A stretch of 64,000 nt of DNA from Yoonia sp. BS5-3 (GTDB lineage Bacteria; Pseudomonadota; Alphaproteobacteria; Rhodobacterales; Rhodobacteraceae): positions 2,010,001-2,074,000 of the forward strand of contig NZ_CP150951.2 of the NCBI RefSeq assembly GCF_038069655.2, given 5' to 3'. The notes below the pieces were generated by a model, which saw only the letters and a list, made by a program, of their open reading frames with translations, ran no database searches and was not told the origin of the DNA. Position numbers and translations under genes: made by a program. This document shows, in pieces, positions 1 to 9,186 of the stretch (the stretch's first letter is position 1; each line of letters begins with the position of its first letter).

Positions 1-239
1 TTGGCCGCTTATGGACAGGCGTCTGGGCCGCGCTGAACGATTGCGACATCCCAGATGATTTGCCTGGCAATGCCCAAGATGTGTTGCGCGCCCTGACCTG
101 GAAGGGACCCCGACGCGACGTGCAGCCGCAGCCGCATTGGATCACCACCTTGCGAGACACACCGCGCCCCGGGCCGATCCATTCGGACATCCGCGCCAGC
201 CTGCATGTCTTGGCGGCAAATAGCGCGCGTTGGGTCTAA
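1..239 (+). CDS. 3' end of an unrecognised gene
   Basis: The window opens inside a reading frame, in register with position 3, that stays open to TAA at 237-239. It gives about 78 C-terminal residues rich in Trp, Pro and Arg. I do not recognise the family. The modA ATG lies 38 bp downstream on the same strand, so the two could be co-transcribed. The N-terminus is outside the window, so no function is offered. Confidence 0.5.
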   Translation, partial: GRLWTGVWAALNDCDIPDDLPGNAQDVLRALTWKGPRRDVQPQPHWITTLRDTPRPGPIHSDIRASLHVLAANSARWV

Positions 240-277
240 GACTTGCCTTGCTGCCCCAAGCGCCGGATAGTCGCCCC

Positions 278-1018
278 ATGATATGCCGTGTCCTTGCCGT
301 GATCAGTTTCCTGTGTGCCGCCCCTGTCGCCAGGGCCGAAGTGATCGTCTTTGCCGCGGCCAGTCTTAAAGAGTCCATTGATGCGCTGGCCGCCCAATTT
401 GACGGTGTTGTGGTGTCGTATGGCAGCAGTGCGACACTGGCCCGTCAGGTCAGTTTGGGCGCACCTGCTGATGTGATCCTGCTGGCCAATACGGAATGGA
501 TGGATGCGCTGATCCAGGGGGATCAGATTGTTCCCGCGTCAGTTGTGGATTTTGCGAGCAACCGGCTTGTTCTTGTTGGTTCTATCGGCGCTGATGAAGT
601 GATGCTGACCCCTGATGCGTTGCTGGCGGCGTTGGGGCAAGGGCGTCTTGCGGTTGGTATCACCGCAGCTGTTCCGGCTGGGATTTATGCAAAGGCCAGC
701 TTGCAGTCCTTGGGACTGTGGGACAGCGTGTCATCCCATTTGGCCGAGATGGACAATGTCCGATCTGCGCTGGCCTTGGTAGTACGCGGGCAGGCCCCGC
801 TTGGTATCGTTTATCAGACGGATGTGCAGGCAAGCGATGCGGTGCGGGCCTTGGCGGTGTTTCCCCAGGATAGCCATCCGCCCATTCGATATCAGGCGGC
901 GTTGGTCCGCGGGCATAGCGCTGCGGCTGCGCCTTTTCTAATGGCTCTGATGGGTTCCAACGGGCAGACGCTTTTGGCCGAGGCGGGTTTCCTGCCGGCG
1001 CAGGTAGGGCTGGAATGA
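278..1018 (+). CDS. modA: Molybdate ABC transporter, periplasmic binding protein ModA
   Basis: Periplasmic solute-binding protein that captures molybdate (or tungstate) for the ModBC importer. The 246-residue product starts with a signal peptide (MICRVLAVISFLCAAPVARA, cleavage near residue 20), followed by the family's opening EVIVFAAASLKESI. Later come the GSSATLARQVSLGAPADVIL segment and the late VRGQAPLGIVY segment. The frame could also open at a TTG at 230, but that places 16 residues before the signal peptide, so ATG 278 is preferred. Its stop overlaps the modB start (ATGA), so translation is probably coupled. No ModE-type regulator is seen nearby. Confidence 0.93.
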   Translation: MICRVLAVISFLCAAPVARAEVIVFAAASLKESIDALAAQFDGVVVSYGSSATLARQVSLGAPADVILLANTEWMDALIQGDQIVPASVVDFASNRLVLVGSIGADEVMLTPDALLAALGQGRLAVGITAAVPAGIYAKASLQSLGLWDSVSSHLAEMDNVRSALALVVRGQAPLGIVYQTDVQASDAVRALAVFPQDSHPPIRYQAALVRGHSAAAAPFLMALMGSNGQTLLAEAGFLPAQVGLE

Positions 1019-1710
1019 CCGATTGGCTGGGTCCGCAGGAATGGGCGGCGATCCGGCTGTCGCTGCGTGTCGCTGTGGTGGCCACGATCTGCGCCTTGCC
1101 GTTGGCGATCTGGGTTGCGCATCTGCTGGCGCGCAAGCGGTTTCCCGGGCGGCAGTTGTTGAACGGAATTGTCCACCTTCCGCTGGTTTTGCCGCCTGTC
1201 GTGACGGGTTATCTGCTGCTTGTTGTCTTTGGCCAGCAAGGGCCGATTGGCGCGCTGCTATCTGAGCATTTCGGGATCACTGTTGCATTCCGCTGGACGG
1301 GTGCTGCGCTGGCCGCAGCGATCATGGCGTTTCCCCTGATGGTCCGATCAATCAGGATCGGGATCGAGGCGGTCGACCCCGGGCTTGAAGCGGCGGCCGC
1401 AACGTTGGGTGCCTCGCGCGCACGCATTTTCATGACCGTGACATTGCCTTTGGTCTTCCCGGCGGTTCTGGCCGCCGCTGTGTTGGGTTTCGCCAAGGCG
1501 CTGGGCGAATTTGGCGCGACGATCACCTTTGTTGCGGCGATCCCCGGGCAGACCCAAACTATTCCTTCGGCGATTTACGGGCTGTTACAAGTGCCGGGCA
1601 GTGAGCCTGCGGTCTTGGGGCTTGTCACCGTATCAGTCATTTTGGCGATGGGTGCGCTTTTGCTATCTGAATGGCTGGCCCGCCATATGGCGCGCAAGGT
1701 CGGCGCCTGA
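1015..1710 (+). CDS. modB: Molybdate ABC transporter permease ModB
   Basis: Inner-membrane permease of the molybdate importer, 231 residues with about five membrane segments. The cytoplasmic EAA loop, which contacts the ATPase, is visible near residues 125-145 (EAAAATLGASRARIF). The gene overlaps modA by 4 bp at its start and modC by 1 bp at its end (TGATG), so modABC is a tightly coupled operon. Length and order are normal for the family. Confidence 0.93.
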   Translation: MTDWLGPQEWAAIRLSLRVAVVATICALPLAIWVAHLLARKRFPGRQLLNGIVHLPLVLPPVVTGYLLLVVFGQQGPIGALLSEHFGITVAFRWTGAALAAAIMAFPLMVRSIRIGIEAVDPGLEAAAATLGASRARIFMTVTLPLVFPAVLAAAVLGFAKALGEFGATITFVAAIPGQTQTIPSAIYGLLQVPGSEPAVLGLVTVSVILAMGALLLSEWLARHMARKVGA

Positions 1711-2771
1711 TGCTTGAGCTGCATATCCAAAAGAGCCTGGGTGATTTTGCCCTCGACATCCAAGCGGAGGCCCCCGCCGGGGTCACCGTCATTTTCGGAC
1801 CTTCAGGGTCTGGCAAGACGTCCGTGGTCAACGCAGTTGCCGGTTTGATGAGGCCTGATCAGGGGCGGATCGCCATCGGGGATCGTGTTCTTTTCGACCG
1901 GGCGCAGCGGGTCAATCTGCCGGTCAATCAGCGCCGTGTTGGCTATGTGTTTCAGGATGCGCGCTTGTTTCCGCATCTCAGCGTCAGGCGAAACCTGCAT
2001 TATGGCGGGGATCATGATGCAACGCGCGTGATCTCGGTTTTGGGGCTTGAGCCGCTGTTGGACCGGCGCCCGGCCGGATTGTCGGGGGGCGAGCGTCAGC
2101 GGGTTGCTTTGGGCCGCGCCTTGATGTGTGATCCGCAAGTATTGCTGATGGATGAACCATTGGCTGCCCTAGATGCTGGCCGCAAGGCAGAGATCCTTCC
2201 CTATATCGAACGGTTGCGGGATGAGGTGAAAATCCCGATCCTCTATGTTACACATGATGTGTCTGAGGTCGCCCGTTTGGCCAACACGCTTCTGGTCATG
2301 AAACAAGGACGGGTCGTGACCCAAGGACCTGTTGGCGATGTGTTGTCGCATCCGGGTACGGTGCCATTGGTCGGCGTGCGTGCGGCTGGGGCGGTGATTG
2401 TAACCAAAGTTGCCGGGCGTCTTTTGGATGATGGCCTGACCGAGCTGGCCTTTTCTGGCGGACGTCTTCTGATGCCGGGAAATTTGGGGGTGCTGGGGCA
2501 AAAGGTACGGCTTCGGATACCGGCACAGGACGTGATCCTGGCACGCGAGGCCCCGCGCGATGTCAGCGCCTTAAACGTATTGCCGGTCACAATTTCGGGG
2601 ATCGAACAGGGGCGCGGCCCGGGTGTGGCGGTTGGGCTACTGGCCGGTCAGGATCGGCTGCTGGCGCGGATCACACAGCGCAGTTTGCACCGGATGAATC
2701 TGGATGTAGGCCAGCAAATCTATGCGATCATCAAAGCAACGGCCGTCGGTCCCGAGGATGTGGGCCACTAA
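1710..2771 (+). CDS. modC: Molybdate ABC transporter ATP-binding protein ModC
   Basis: ATPase that powers molybdate import, 353 residues. Walker A is FGPSGSGKTS, the ABC signature is LSGGERQRVALGRAL, and Walker B is VLLMDEPLAALD, followed by a switch His in YVTHD. The C-terminal third (about residues 285-350) is a Mop/TOBE molybdate-binding domain, which separates ModC from other CUT1-like ATPases. The frame also opens at 1671, but that lies inside modB; the ATG at 1710 overlaps the modB stop and is chosen. It converges with the capsule operon, overlapping the last capsule gene by 4 bp, so no room exists for a separate terminator. Confidence 0.93.
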   Translation: MLELHIQKSLGDFALDIQAEAPAGVTVIFGPSGSGKTSVVNAVAGLMRPDQGRIAIGDRVLFDRAQRVNLPVNQRRVGYVFQDARLFPHLSVRRNLHYGGDHDATRVISVLGLEPLLDRRPAGLSGGERQRVALGRALMCDPQVLLMDEPLAALDAGRKAEILPYIERLRDEVKIPILYVTHDVSEVARLANTLLVMKQGRVVTQGPVGDVLSHPGTVPLVGVRAAGAVIVTKVAGRLLDDGLTELAFSGGRLLMPGNLGVLGQKVRLRIPAQDVILAREAPRDVSALNVLPVTISGIEQGRGPGVAVGLLAGQDRLLARITQRSLHRMNLDVGQQIYAIIKATAVGPEDVGH

Positions 2772-4075
2772 ATTGACGTGCTTTCGACCTTCAACGCTTT
2801 GGGGATGGCGGCCAGCGTACGGGTCACACCGCCTGCATGGGCGTTATAAAATTCGGTGATCTGCGTGTCACCGGCATCGGGTGGTGCCAACACGGCATTG
2901 AGTAAGGCCGTTGCATCAGGGACAATCGTGCAGACCCCGGCTGCGATGGCTTCGGTCGCAGGGTATTCGATTGTCCAGATATGCGGGCCCACGATGACAG
3001 GTTTCTTCAACGCCAATGGTTCGATGATGTTATGGGCGCCTTTTTCAACAAAACCGCCGCCAACGATAGCGCGGTTGCAAAGGCCAAGATAAAAATACAT
3101 CTCGCCAAAGCTGTCCCCAAGAAGGACATCAATATCTGCGGCCTGTTCTTTCAACGCCAGGTTATCGTCTAGAATATCGGACCGGCGCGCATAGCTGATC
3201 CCGGTATCAGCCAGCATTTGGGCCACCTCATCAAACCGTTCGGGTGCGCGCGGCACATAGACGAAAAAAACGCCCTCTGTTTGTTTGATCATGTCCAAAT
3301 AAAGCGCATCTTCGCCCTCGACCACGCTTGTCAGCGTGATTGTGGGGCGATCCCTGGACAGGGCTGCACGGGCGGTCTTTGCGGCATTAAGATGGGCCTG
3401 CGGGATCGGTTGATCAAAGCGCAATTCGCCTGTGATATGAATATTGGGCATCCGTGCCGCTGCAAAGCGTTCGGCCTGACCTGCGGATTTGACAAAACCG
3501 CCGGCAAACCCGCGCAATAGCTGCGCCCGAATCCCATGCCCAGAGCCGTCTTTTTCAAAACTTTTCTTCGGATATTGGGCGTTACACATGAAAAGCGGGG
3601 TACGATTGCGGTGGCAGGCCGTGATCATGCGCGGCCAAATCTCGATCTCCATGACCAGCCCAAATTTGGGTGTGAAATGCTGCAGAAAGCGGCGATAGGC
3701 AAAGCCAAATTCGAAAGGCACCCAAACGGTCTGAACGCGGCCCGCCGCGATTTCAGATGCAAATTCGCGGGTTGCCTCGCGCCGTCCGGCCGGTGTGAAA
3801 TGGGTTGTCAGCACCGTTTCACCTTGGTCGAGCAAGGCCCGTATCAACGGGGTCGCGCTGCGCATCTCACCTAAAGATACGGCGTGAACCCAGACCGGTT
3901 TTTCCAAGTGGGCCTTATGCCTGCCAAAACGCTCGGCGATATGTTGGCTGTAAAGCGGGTCTTTGCGGCCCCGCCGCCACAAATAAATGATGACAACGGG
4001 CAGCAGCAGCCACCACATCAAGGCGTAAGCCCAAAGCGCGAGGCGCAGCTTGAAAGTTGGAAAAGCCGCCTGCAT
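2768..4075 (-). CDS. waaA: Kdo transferase (GT30, WaaA/KdtA family)
   Basis: Family members transfer 3-deoxy-D-manno-octulosonic acid (Kdo) from CMP-Kdo to lipid A precursors at the inner membrane. The 435-residue product has an N-terminal hydrophobic segment (about 11-32). The catalytic Glu is in VSLGE (Glu70), followed by EIEIWP (about 143-148). The C-terminal nucleotide-binding motif GAHNIIEPLALKKPVIVGPH is typical of WaaA. It is the last gene of the minus-strand capsule operon, starting directly after the stop of a second, more divergent paralogue. Its place here suggests a role in capsule or surface glycan assembly, but it could equally be the cell's ordinary lipid A Kdo transferase. Confidence 0.82.
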   Translation of the reverse strand: MQAAFPTFKLRLALWAYALMWWLLLPVVIIYLWRRGRKDPLYSQHIAERFGRHKAHLEKPVWVHAVSLGEMRSATPLIRALLDQGETVLTTHFTPAGRREATREFASEIAAGRVQTVWVPFEFGFAYRRFLQHFTPKFGLVMEIEIWPRMITACHRNRTPLFMCNAQYPKKSFEKDGSGHGIRAQLLRGFAGGFVKSAGQAERFAAARMPNIHITGELRFDQPIPQAHLNAAKTARAALSRDRPTITLTSVVEGEDALYLDMIKQTEGVFFVYVPRAPERFDEVAQMLADTGISYARRSDILDDNLALKEQAADIDVLLGDSFGEMYFYLGLCNRAIVGGGFVEKGAHNIIEPLALKKPVIVGPHIWTIEYPATEAIAAGVCTIVPDATALLNAVLAPPDAGDTQITEFYNAHAGGVTRTLAAIPKALKVESTSI

Positions 4076-5311
4076 TTAGTCACCCACCAATTGGACCAAT
4101 CTTTGGACCAGCTTGTCTGTTTGCGCGCCCGCTTGGGTCACGGCAATCTGCGCATTTTGCGCAATTGTCGGCAGGTCATCGCTGTGCAACCTTTGGCACA
4201 GCATATCTGCATCAGTCACCGTAATTGCGCCGCCGGTCTCATTTAGTGTCTGAAAGTCGTTGGCGAAATTCGCCGTCCTTGGGCCGTGTAGGATTGCGGT
4301 TTCCAATGCTGCGGCCTCCCATGGGTTATGCCCTTCTGTGGCATCAAATGTGCCGCCGATCAACGCCGCCCCAGCCAAGCGGTATAGCAGGCCTAAATCG
4401 CCAAAGCTGTCGCACAGCCAGACGGGATCATCGATTTGCGGAACCTGCCTGGCAGAGCGTTTGGGGACATTGTGCAGCCCAATATCGGTCCGGTTCGGGA
4501 AACGTGGGGCGATAATCAGCAGCGCATTGGGGTTGTCTTTACACAGCTGCCGGTGTGCTTGCAGTGCGACGTCTTCATCGGCTTTATGCGAGGGTGCGGC
4601 GATCCATACGAAGCGCCCGTGCAAGGCGCTCGAGAGCGCCTCAAATTCATCCAAATCGCATCCAAGGGCAGGAGCCGCAGGTTTCAGCGAACCTGTGACT
4701 TCCACTTTTGCACCAAGCGCGGTCAGATGTTGCGCGGTCTGTTCATCCTGCGCAGTCACAAGATCCATCGCTTGATACAGATCACGGTAGAGACCCTTTG
4801 CCTTACAATGCGCGCGAAAAGACTTTTCGTTCATTCGGGCCGCGACAATGGCCTGCGGGATGTGCCGTTTGGCCAAATCGCTGACAAAACCGGGCCACAG
4901 ATCCTGTTCGGCCCAGATACACAGATCTGGCCGGAAATGGTCCAAAAAGCGCTTGCGCGGGCCGGGGGCGTCAACGGGTAGAAACTGATGAAACGTGGCG
5001 GATGGCAGGTTTTTTGAAAAAACCTGCGCGGAGGTTGCGGTGGTTGATGTCACCAAAAACCTGGCGTCAGGCCGCGCGTGATGCAGCCGTGCGATCAGAC
5101 CGCGCAGCGACAATACCTCGCCCAATCCCACGGCATTCAACCAAATCAGCGGGCCATCAGGCCGAGGCGCCAGGTTACGACCCAGCTTTTCAACCCAGCG
5201 CGTCTGATGTTCCTTGCCTGCGGCCAGACGTTTTTTCAAAATGTAAGGCGCGACTGCGGGCAATATGTGGCTGGCCGCCAAATAGGTTCTCAAAAGCAGA
5301 CCGCGGTGCAT
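4076..5311 (-). CDS. GT30 Kdo-transferase paralogue in the capsule operon
   Basis: A second WaaA/KdtA-like glycosyltransferase, 411 residues. It keeps the N-terminal hydrophobic anchor, the LNAVGLGEVLSLRG segment with the expected catalytic Glu, an EQDLWPGF version of the ExExWP motif, and GHNPWEAAALE instead of the canonical GHNxxEPA motif. The frame extends 90 codons further upstream into the neuC-type gene, but that part is low-quality sequence; the ATG at 5309-5311, one base after the neuC stop, is chosen. It abuts the first paralogue with no gap. The divergence suggests a different acceptor or sugar. I infer a role in the capsule, since KpsC and KpsS normally make the poly-Kdo linker without any GT30 enzyme. 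Confidence 0.75.
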   Translation of the reverse strand: MHRGLLLRTYLAASHILPAVAPYILKKRLAAGKEHQTRWVEKLGRNLAPRPDGPLIWLNAVGLGEVLSLRGLIARLHHARPDARFLVTSTTATSAQVFSKNLPSATFHQFLPVDAPGPRKRFLDHFRPDLCIWAEQDLWPGFVSDLAKRHIPQAIVAARMNEKSFRAHCKAKGLYRDLYQAMDLVTAQDEQTAQHLTALGAKVEVTGSLKPAAPALGCDLDEFEALSSALHGRFVWIAAPSHKADEDVALQAHRQLCKDNPNALLIIAPRFPNRTDIGLHNVPKRSARQVPQIDDPVWLCDSFGDLGLLYRLAGAALIGGTFDATEGHNPWEAAALETAILHGPRTANFANDFQTLNETGGAITVTDADMLCQRLHSDDLPTIAQNAQIAVTQAGAQTDKLVQRLVQLVGD

Positions 5312-5312
5312 G

Positions 5313-6437
5313 TCAGTCGGCAAGGTCGTGAAACGTCTTTTGCAGGGATTTTTCCCAAAACGCATCGGTTTGTAGAATGCTGACAAAACGCTCAGCTGCG
5401 CTGCCGCCGCCAAAGGCGTCATGGCGGGGGTACGACTTCCCCCATTGCGCGCGCAGGAAATCCGCGATCTTGTCTGCCTCTTGCGCATCAGCAAAAAAGA
5501 CAGATGGGGATTTCGCACGGTTCGTCTGCCTGCTGCCGATATCAAGCGATGGCAGGCCAATAAACGGGGCCTCGCGTACACCCGCAGATGAATTGCCCAC
5601 CATGAGGGCGGCGTTTTTCATGAGCTCTGAAAAATGCGCAAAACGCATCGAAGGAAGCACCCGGAAGCGGGCATTGGGCAGGGCGTCAATGGCCGCGAAA
5701 ATACCAGCTGAGCCGGGGTCGTTATTCGGGGCGATCACAACGAAACTGCGATCTGAGGCGGCGAGGCTTGCAAACAAGGCCTCGGCCTGTGCGCCCATAC
5801 TGGCCGCTTCAGATGTGACCGGATGGAAGACGCAGATACCATAGTCATCAAATGGCAGATCATAGCGCGATTTCACATCTGCAAGGCTGACGCCAGATGG
5901 GCCGGCGTGAAAATCAAGCTCGGGCGATCCGATGGGGTGGATGTCGCCTTGGGCTTCACCCAACGCCATGACCCGGCGCGCGGCATCATCAGACGATACG
6001 AAATGATGACTGGCCAGTTTGGTGTTACAGTGGCGGTAGATCTCGTCGATGGTTCCTGACACTTCGCCGCCCTCGATATGGGCACAGCGCACGTAATTCG
6101 TGGCGCAGACAAGGGCGCAGGCCAGCGCTTCGACCCGGTCGCCGTGGATGACCACCAAATCGGGCTGATGTTCTTTGAGGAAATCGGAAAAACCTGTGAC
6201 TGTTTTGGCCAGCACCATATCCTGAGGATCACCCGCGCGTTGATTGAGAAACTCATGGACCGACACACCTTCGGTTCGGTGTACCTCAAGCTTGGTCAGC
6301 CCGTAGCGTGCAAGCATATGCATGCCGGTGACGAAAAATGACACGTCAAAGCCTGCATCGCGGGTCGCGATGGCCAAGGGCTCTAGCTTGCCAAAATCGG
6401 CGCGGGTGCCTGTAACAAAAAGGATGGATCGGGGCAT
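5313..6437 (-). CDS. neuC: UDP-N-acetylglucosamine 2-epimerase, hydrolysing (NeuC type)
   Basis: Converts UDP-GlcNAc, or a related UDP-sugar, to free ManNAc plus UDP, the first step toward sialic-acid-like nonulosonic acids. The 374-residue product opens with VTGTRADFGKLEPL. It carries the HGDRVEALACAL and HIEGGEVSGTIDEIYRH motifs and a late VGNSSAGVREAPFIGLPSLDIGSRQ segment, all typical of hydrolysing epimerases. It sits between kpsT and the GT30 pair, 84 bp after kpsT. No sialic acid synthase (neuB) or CMP-transferase (neuA) is in the window. The exact substrate (plain or modified UDP-HexNAc) cannot be told from sequence. Confidence 0.85.
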   Translation of the reverse strand: MPRSILFVTGTRADFGKLEPLAIATRDAGFDVSFFVTGMHMLARYGLTKLEVHRTEGVSVHEFLNQRAGDPQDMVLAKTVTGFSDFLKEHQPDLVVIHGDRVEALACALVCATNYVRCAHIEGGEVSGTIDEIYRHCNTKLASHHFVSSDDAARRVMALGEAQGDIHPIGSPELDFHAGPSGVSLADVKSRYDLPFDDYGICVFHPVTSEAASMGAQAEALFASLAASDRSFVVIAPNNDPGSAGIFAAIDALPNARFRVLPSMRFAHFSELMKNAALMVGNSSAGVREAPFIGLPSLDIGSRQTNRAKSPSVFFADAQEADKIADFLRAQWGKSYPRHDAFGGGSAAERFVSILQTDAFWEKSLQKTFHDLAD

Positions 6438-6521
6438 CTTGTTTCCAAATCAACGACTTGCCCAGTAGCGTAGGCAGGATTGCATCGTCAACTTATCCCC
6501 ATGTGCCAGGAAAGGGAACTG

Positions 6522-7172
6522 TCAGGCCAGCGCCTTGTAGTCGGTAATCAATGCGTCAAGGTCATCGTAGTAGTAGACCCCATCCGAGCCAAGCAGCAGA
6601 CCGCAATCGCAATAGGACTTAATGGCATGTTCAGAATGCGAGATCATGATGATCTGGCTACTCAGCAGTTTTTCTGAAAAAACCTCTTGGCTTTTGATTT
6701 TGAAACGCTCATCGCCGACGGCCGTGATTTCGTCGATCAGATAGACTTGGAAATCAATTGCCATGCTCAGACCAAAGGCGAGCCGGGCGCGCATGCCGCT
6801 GGAATAGGTCTTGATCGGTAGGTTCAGGGATGGGCCCAGTTCGGAAAACCACTTTACATAGTCGATGACTGCTTCAGTGTCTTGATTATAGATCCGTGCA
6901 ACAAAACGGGTATTTTCCAAACCGGTCATTGAGCCGTTAAAGCCACCTGAAAAACCAAGTGGCCAGGACACCATGGTTGAACGATAAATGCGCCCGCTAT
7001 CGGGTTGTTCGACCCCGGCGATCATGCGCATCAGGGTCGACTTTCCGGCCCCGTTCTGCCCCATGATTGCAACGTTGCGCGCTGTCGGGAAGGTAAAGCT
7101 CAGGTCGTCAACAATCGCCTTACGCACGCCCTTGAGCTGGTAGGATTTGGAAACATGTTGAAGCTCAATCAT
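6522..7172 (-). CDS. kpsT: Capsular polysaccharide ABC transporter ATP-binding protein KpsT
   Basis: ATPase that drives export of lipid-linked capsule across the inner membrane. The 216-residue product has Walker A GQNGAGKST, the degenerate signature YSSGMRARLAFGLSMA that marks the polysaccharide-exporter subfamily, and Walker B VYLIDEITAVGD. The open frame reaches back to 7307 inside kpsM, but ATG 7172, two bases after the kpsM stop, matches the family start (MIELQHVSKSY). It is adjacent to its permease partner KpsM. Confidence 0.92.
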   Translation of the reverse strand: MIELQHVSKSYQLKGVRKAIVDDLSFTFPTARNVAIMGQNGAGKSTLMRMIAGVEQPDSGRIYRSTMVSWPLGFSGGFNGSMTGLENTRFVARIYNQDTEAVIDYVKWFSELGPSLNLPIKTYSSGMRARLAFGLSMAIDFQVYLIDEITAVGDERFKIKSQEVFSEKLLSSQIIMISHSEHAIKSYCDCGLLLGSDGVYYYDDLDALITDYKALA

Positions 7173-7174
7173 CC

Positions 7175-7957
7175 CTAAACCCGCTTCTTGCGAAACAGCC
7201 TTTCGCCGGACAGGCCCAAAAGCGTCATCAAGACCGCTAGCCCAATGGGATAGGTCTGGTCCAGTACTGTGCTTTCGTAATTGATATAATAGCCACTGCG
7301 CACCCATTCGATCAGGTGTAACACCGGATTCCAGCGTAGGATCGCTATGGCCTCAGGTGGCAATAGGCTTGGGATATAGAAAATCCCCGACAACAGAAAA
7401 AGCGGTCTCGTAAGCACTTTTTCGATATGCGACCATGAATGAAACAGCGACATGATCACAGCATTTAGGGTGCCAAAACCAAACCCCAGAAACGCGGTGC
7501 TGGCAAACGCCATAAGCAATCGTTCTGGATAGGCGGGAACGTCAGCCAGCCCCAGAACGCAGAGCGATCCGTAAAAGAGCAGCATAATCAATGTGTAGGT
7601 CACAGAGATCAGGATCAAACGAGCGAATAATGCGTCGGTTTCTTTGATCAATGGATAGGTCAGGAGTGCTTTGTTGGCATCAAATGCTGTCATGAGCGTG
7701 TTTGACAGTTTGTTAAAAAACTCGAGTGTCAGGATGCCAGTGGCAAAGAAAAGCGCGAGGCTTGCACCGAAAGGTGGTTGCCGGTCGATGAGCGAAAAGA
7801 TGAATACCAACAGGCCGACGCTTGCGGCAGGCGTGATGATCGCCCAGAGATATCCGATCTGGGACGTCCCAAAAGCAGCGCGCGTTTCCCGCAATATCAG
7901 TGCAGCGATGACCCTTGCTTGCACCCCGAGCAATTGGCGGGTTGTCATCACGCTCAT
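7175..7957 (-). CDS. kpsM: Capsular polysaccharide ABC transporter permease KpsM
   Basis: ABC-2 type inner-membrane permease, 260 residues with about six membrane helices, forming the capsule export channel with KpsT. The N-terminal amphipathic start, ILRETRAAFGTSQIGYLWAIITP, is characteristic of KpsM/Wzm proteins. Its start overlaps the kpsE stop by 4 bp, so translation is likely coupled. Confidence 0.92.
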   Translation of the reverse strand: MSVMTTRQLLGVQARVIAALILRETRAAFGTSQIGYLWAIITPAASVGLLVFIFSLIDRQPPFGASLALFFATGILTLEFFNKLSNTLMTAFDANKALLTYPLIKETDALFARLILISVTYTLIMLLFYGSLCVLGLADVPAYPERLLMAFASTAFLGFGFGTLNAVIMSLFHSWSHIEKVLTRPLFLLSGIFYIPSLLPPEAIAILRWNPVLHLIEWVRSGYYINYESTVLDQTYPIGLAVLMTLLGLSGERLFRKKRV

Positions 7958-9183
7958 GAAAGGTGATCGCGCACTGAGTAGACAATAAGCGTCCCGATGC
8001 CCCAGACGCTGACCGCGATGGCAATCACAAGCAGGATATTTTGCAGGCGTTTAGGATACATCGCCTGCTCTGGTTTTGCGGGCAAAGTAAACACGGCAAG
8101 ATAGCGCTGCTGGCGATCTGCATCCGTCCGTGCCTGTTCAAGCGATGTCAGCGCTGATTGATATACTTGCTGCGCAAATTCCTTTTCCACCACCAGAGTT
8201 TCAAATGTCGCCAAAAGGCCGGACATGGCCGCTGTTTCTGTTGCGGCCCTGGGGGCATCACCAGAAATGGCGGCCTGGCGCGCGGCAATCTGGTCTTCGA
8301 TCGCCTCCGCCTGATTGCGCAACGCCCGCAAGGATGGCGCGTCGTCATCAAGGGCCCCTTCGATCGAGGCGATCCGCGCGCGCAAGTCGATCAAACGGCT
8401 TTCTAAGCCGCCAACAAGTTCGATATCAAGCTGGGCCGATGCAGCAGGGTTGATTGAGCTTTCTTGTTCTCGAAAATCCCGTATCTGCTGCAACGTGGTT
8501 CGCAGCCTTTCTTCCGCGCGCGTCACCTCAGCTTCGGCAAATCGTACCGAGTCCCTGCGCGCCGAGACGGACAATGCATTCACCAATTCGTCTGTGTATC
8601 GCAGGACAAGCGTCGCGATTTGCTCTGCCTGGTCAGCGGAGTAGGCTTGGACCTCGACTGTGACGATGCCCGAGGTGGAATCAAAACTGGTGCGGATCAT
8701 GCGCCCCCAATAACGGACGACTTCTTCGATACTCAGCGCTTTGCCCATGCGTGAGAGAGGATCGATTTCCGGGTTTGTGAATGCGCTGCGGATATCCATA
8801 TCGCTCTGAAGTCGTTCGACGATGTCGCGACTTCTAAGATACTTAAGCACGATATATGAATCCGAGGTTGTCGATCCCGCGCTTGCCAACCCTGTAAGGG
8901 CGCCGATACCGTCAATGCCTGCGCCCGCATTCACGCCGCGTACGGCGAAGCCTGCAGTCGCAGCATATCGATCCGAAGCGATCACCGCGAAATAGTAGCT
9001 TCCCAAGGCGCTGGGCAGCAGGACGCAAAGGATAAAAGACAATGTGAGAATGCGGCGCCGTTTCTGGCGTGGTCGGACGGTCGTGACAGACCCTACAGCC
9101 TCAGCTTTGGGTTTGCTGGATAGCGGAATGACTTTCGGCTTGGAAGCATCGGTTTCGGTGTCTTGCGCAACGTCCTGTGTCAT
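7954..9183 (-). CDS. kpsE: Capsule export inner-membrane protein KpsE
   Basis: Polysaccharide co-polymerase/export adaptor (Wzz-related, PCP-3) linking the KpsMT exporter to the outer-membrane OPX channel. The 409-residue product has a cytoplasmic Lys/Arg-rich N-terminus, a first membrane helix at about 47-68, a long periplasmic region with coiled-coil character (about 190-340), and a second helix near the C-terminus (about 383-403). This two-helix hairpin layout is the family signature. It starts 3 bp after the kpsC stop. Confidence 0.9.
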   Translation of the reverse strand: MTQDVAQDTETDASKPKVIPLSSKPKAEAVGSVTTVRPRQKRRRILTLSFILCVLLPSALGSYYFAVIASDRYAATAGFAVRGVNAGAGIDGIGALTGLASAGSTTSDSYIVLKYLRSRDIVERLQSDMDIRSAFTNPEIDPLSRMGKALSIEEVVRYWGRMIRTSFDSTSGIVTVEVQAYSADQAEQIATLVLRYTDELVNALSVSARRDSVRFAEAEVTRAEERLRTTLQQIRDFREQESSINPAASAQLDIELVGGLESRLIDLRARIASIEGALDDDAPSLRALRNQAEAIEDQIAARQAAISGDAPRAATETAAMSGLLATFETLVVEKEFAQQVYQSALTSLEQARTDADRQQRYLAVFTLPAKPEQAMYPKRLQNILLVIAIAVSVWGIGTLIVYSVRDHLS

Positions 9184-9186
9184 CGA

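Noticed and set aside
230..277. TTG 230 as modA start
   Set aside because: It would add 16 residues before the signal peptide and overlap the preceding gene.
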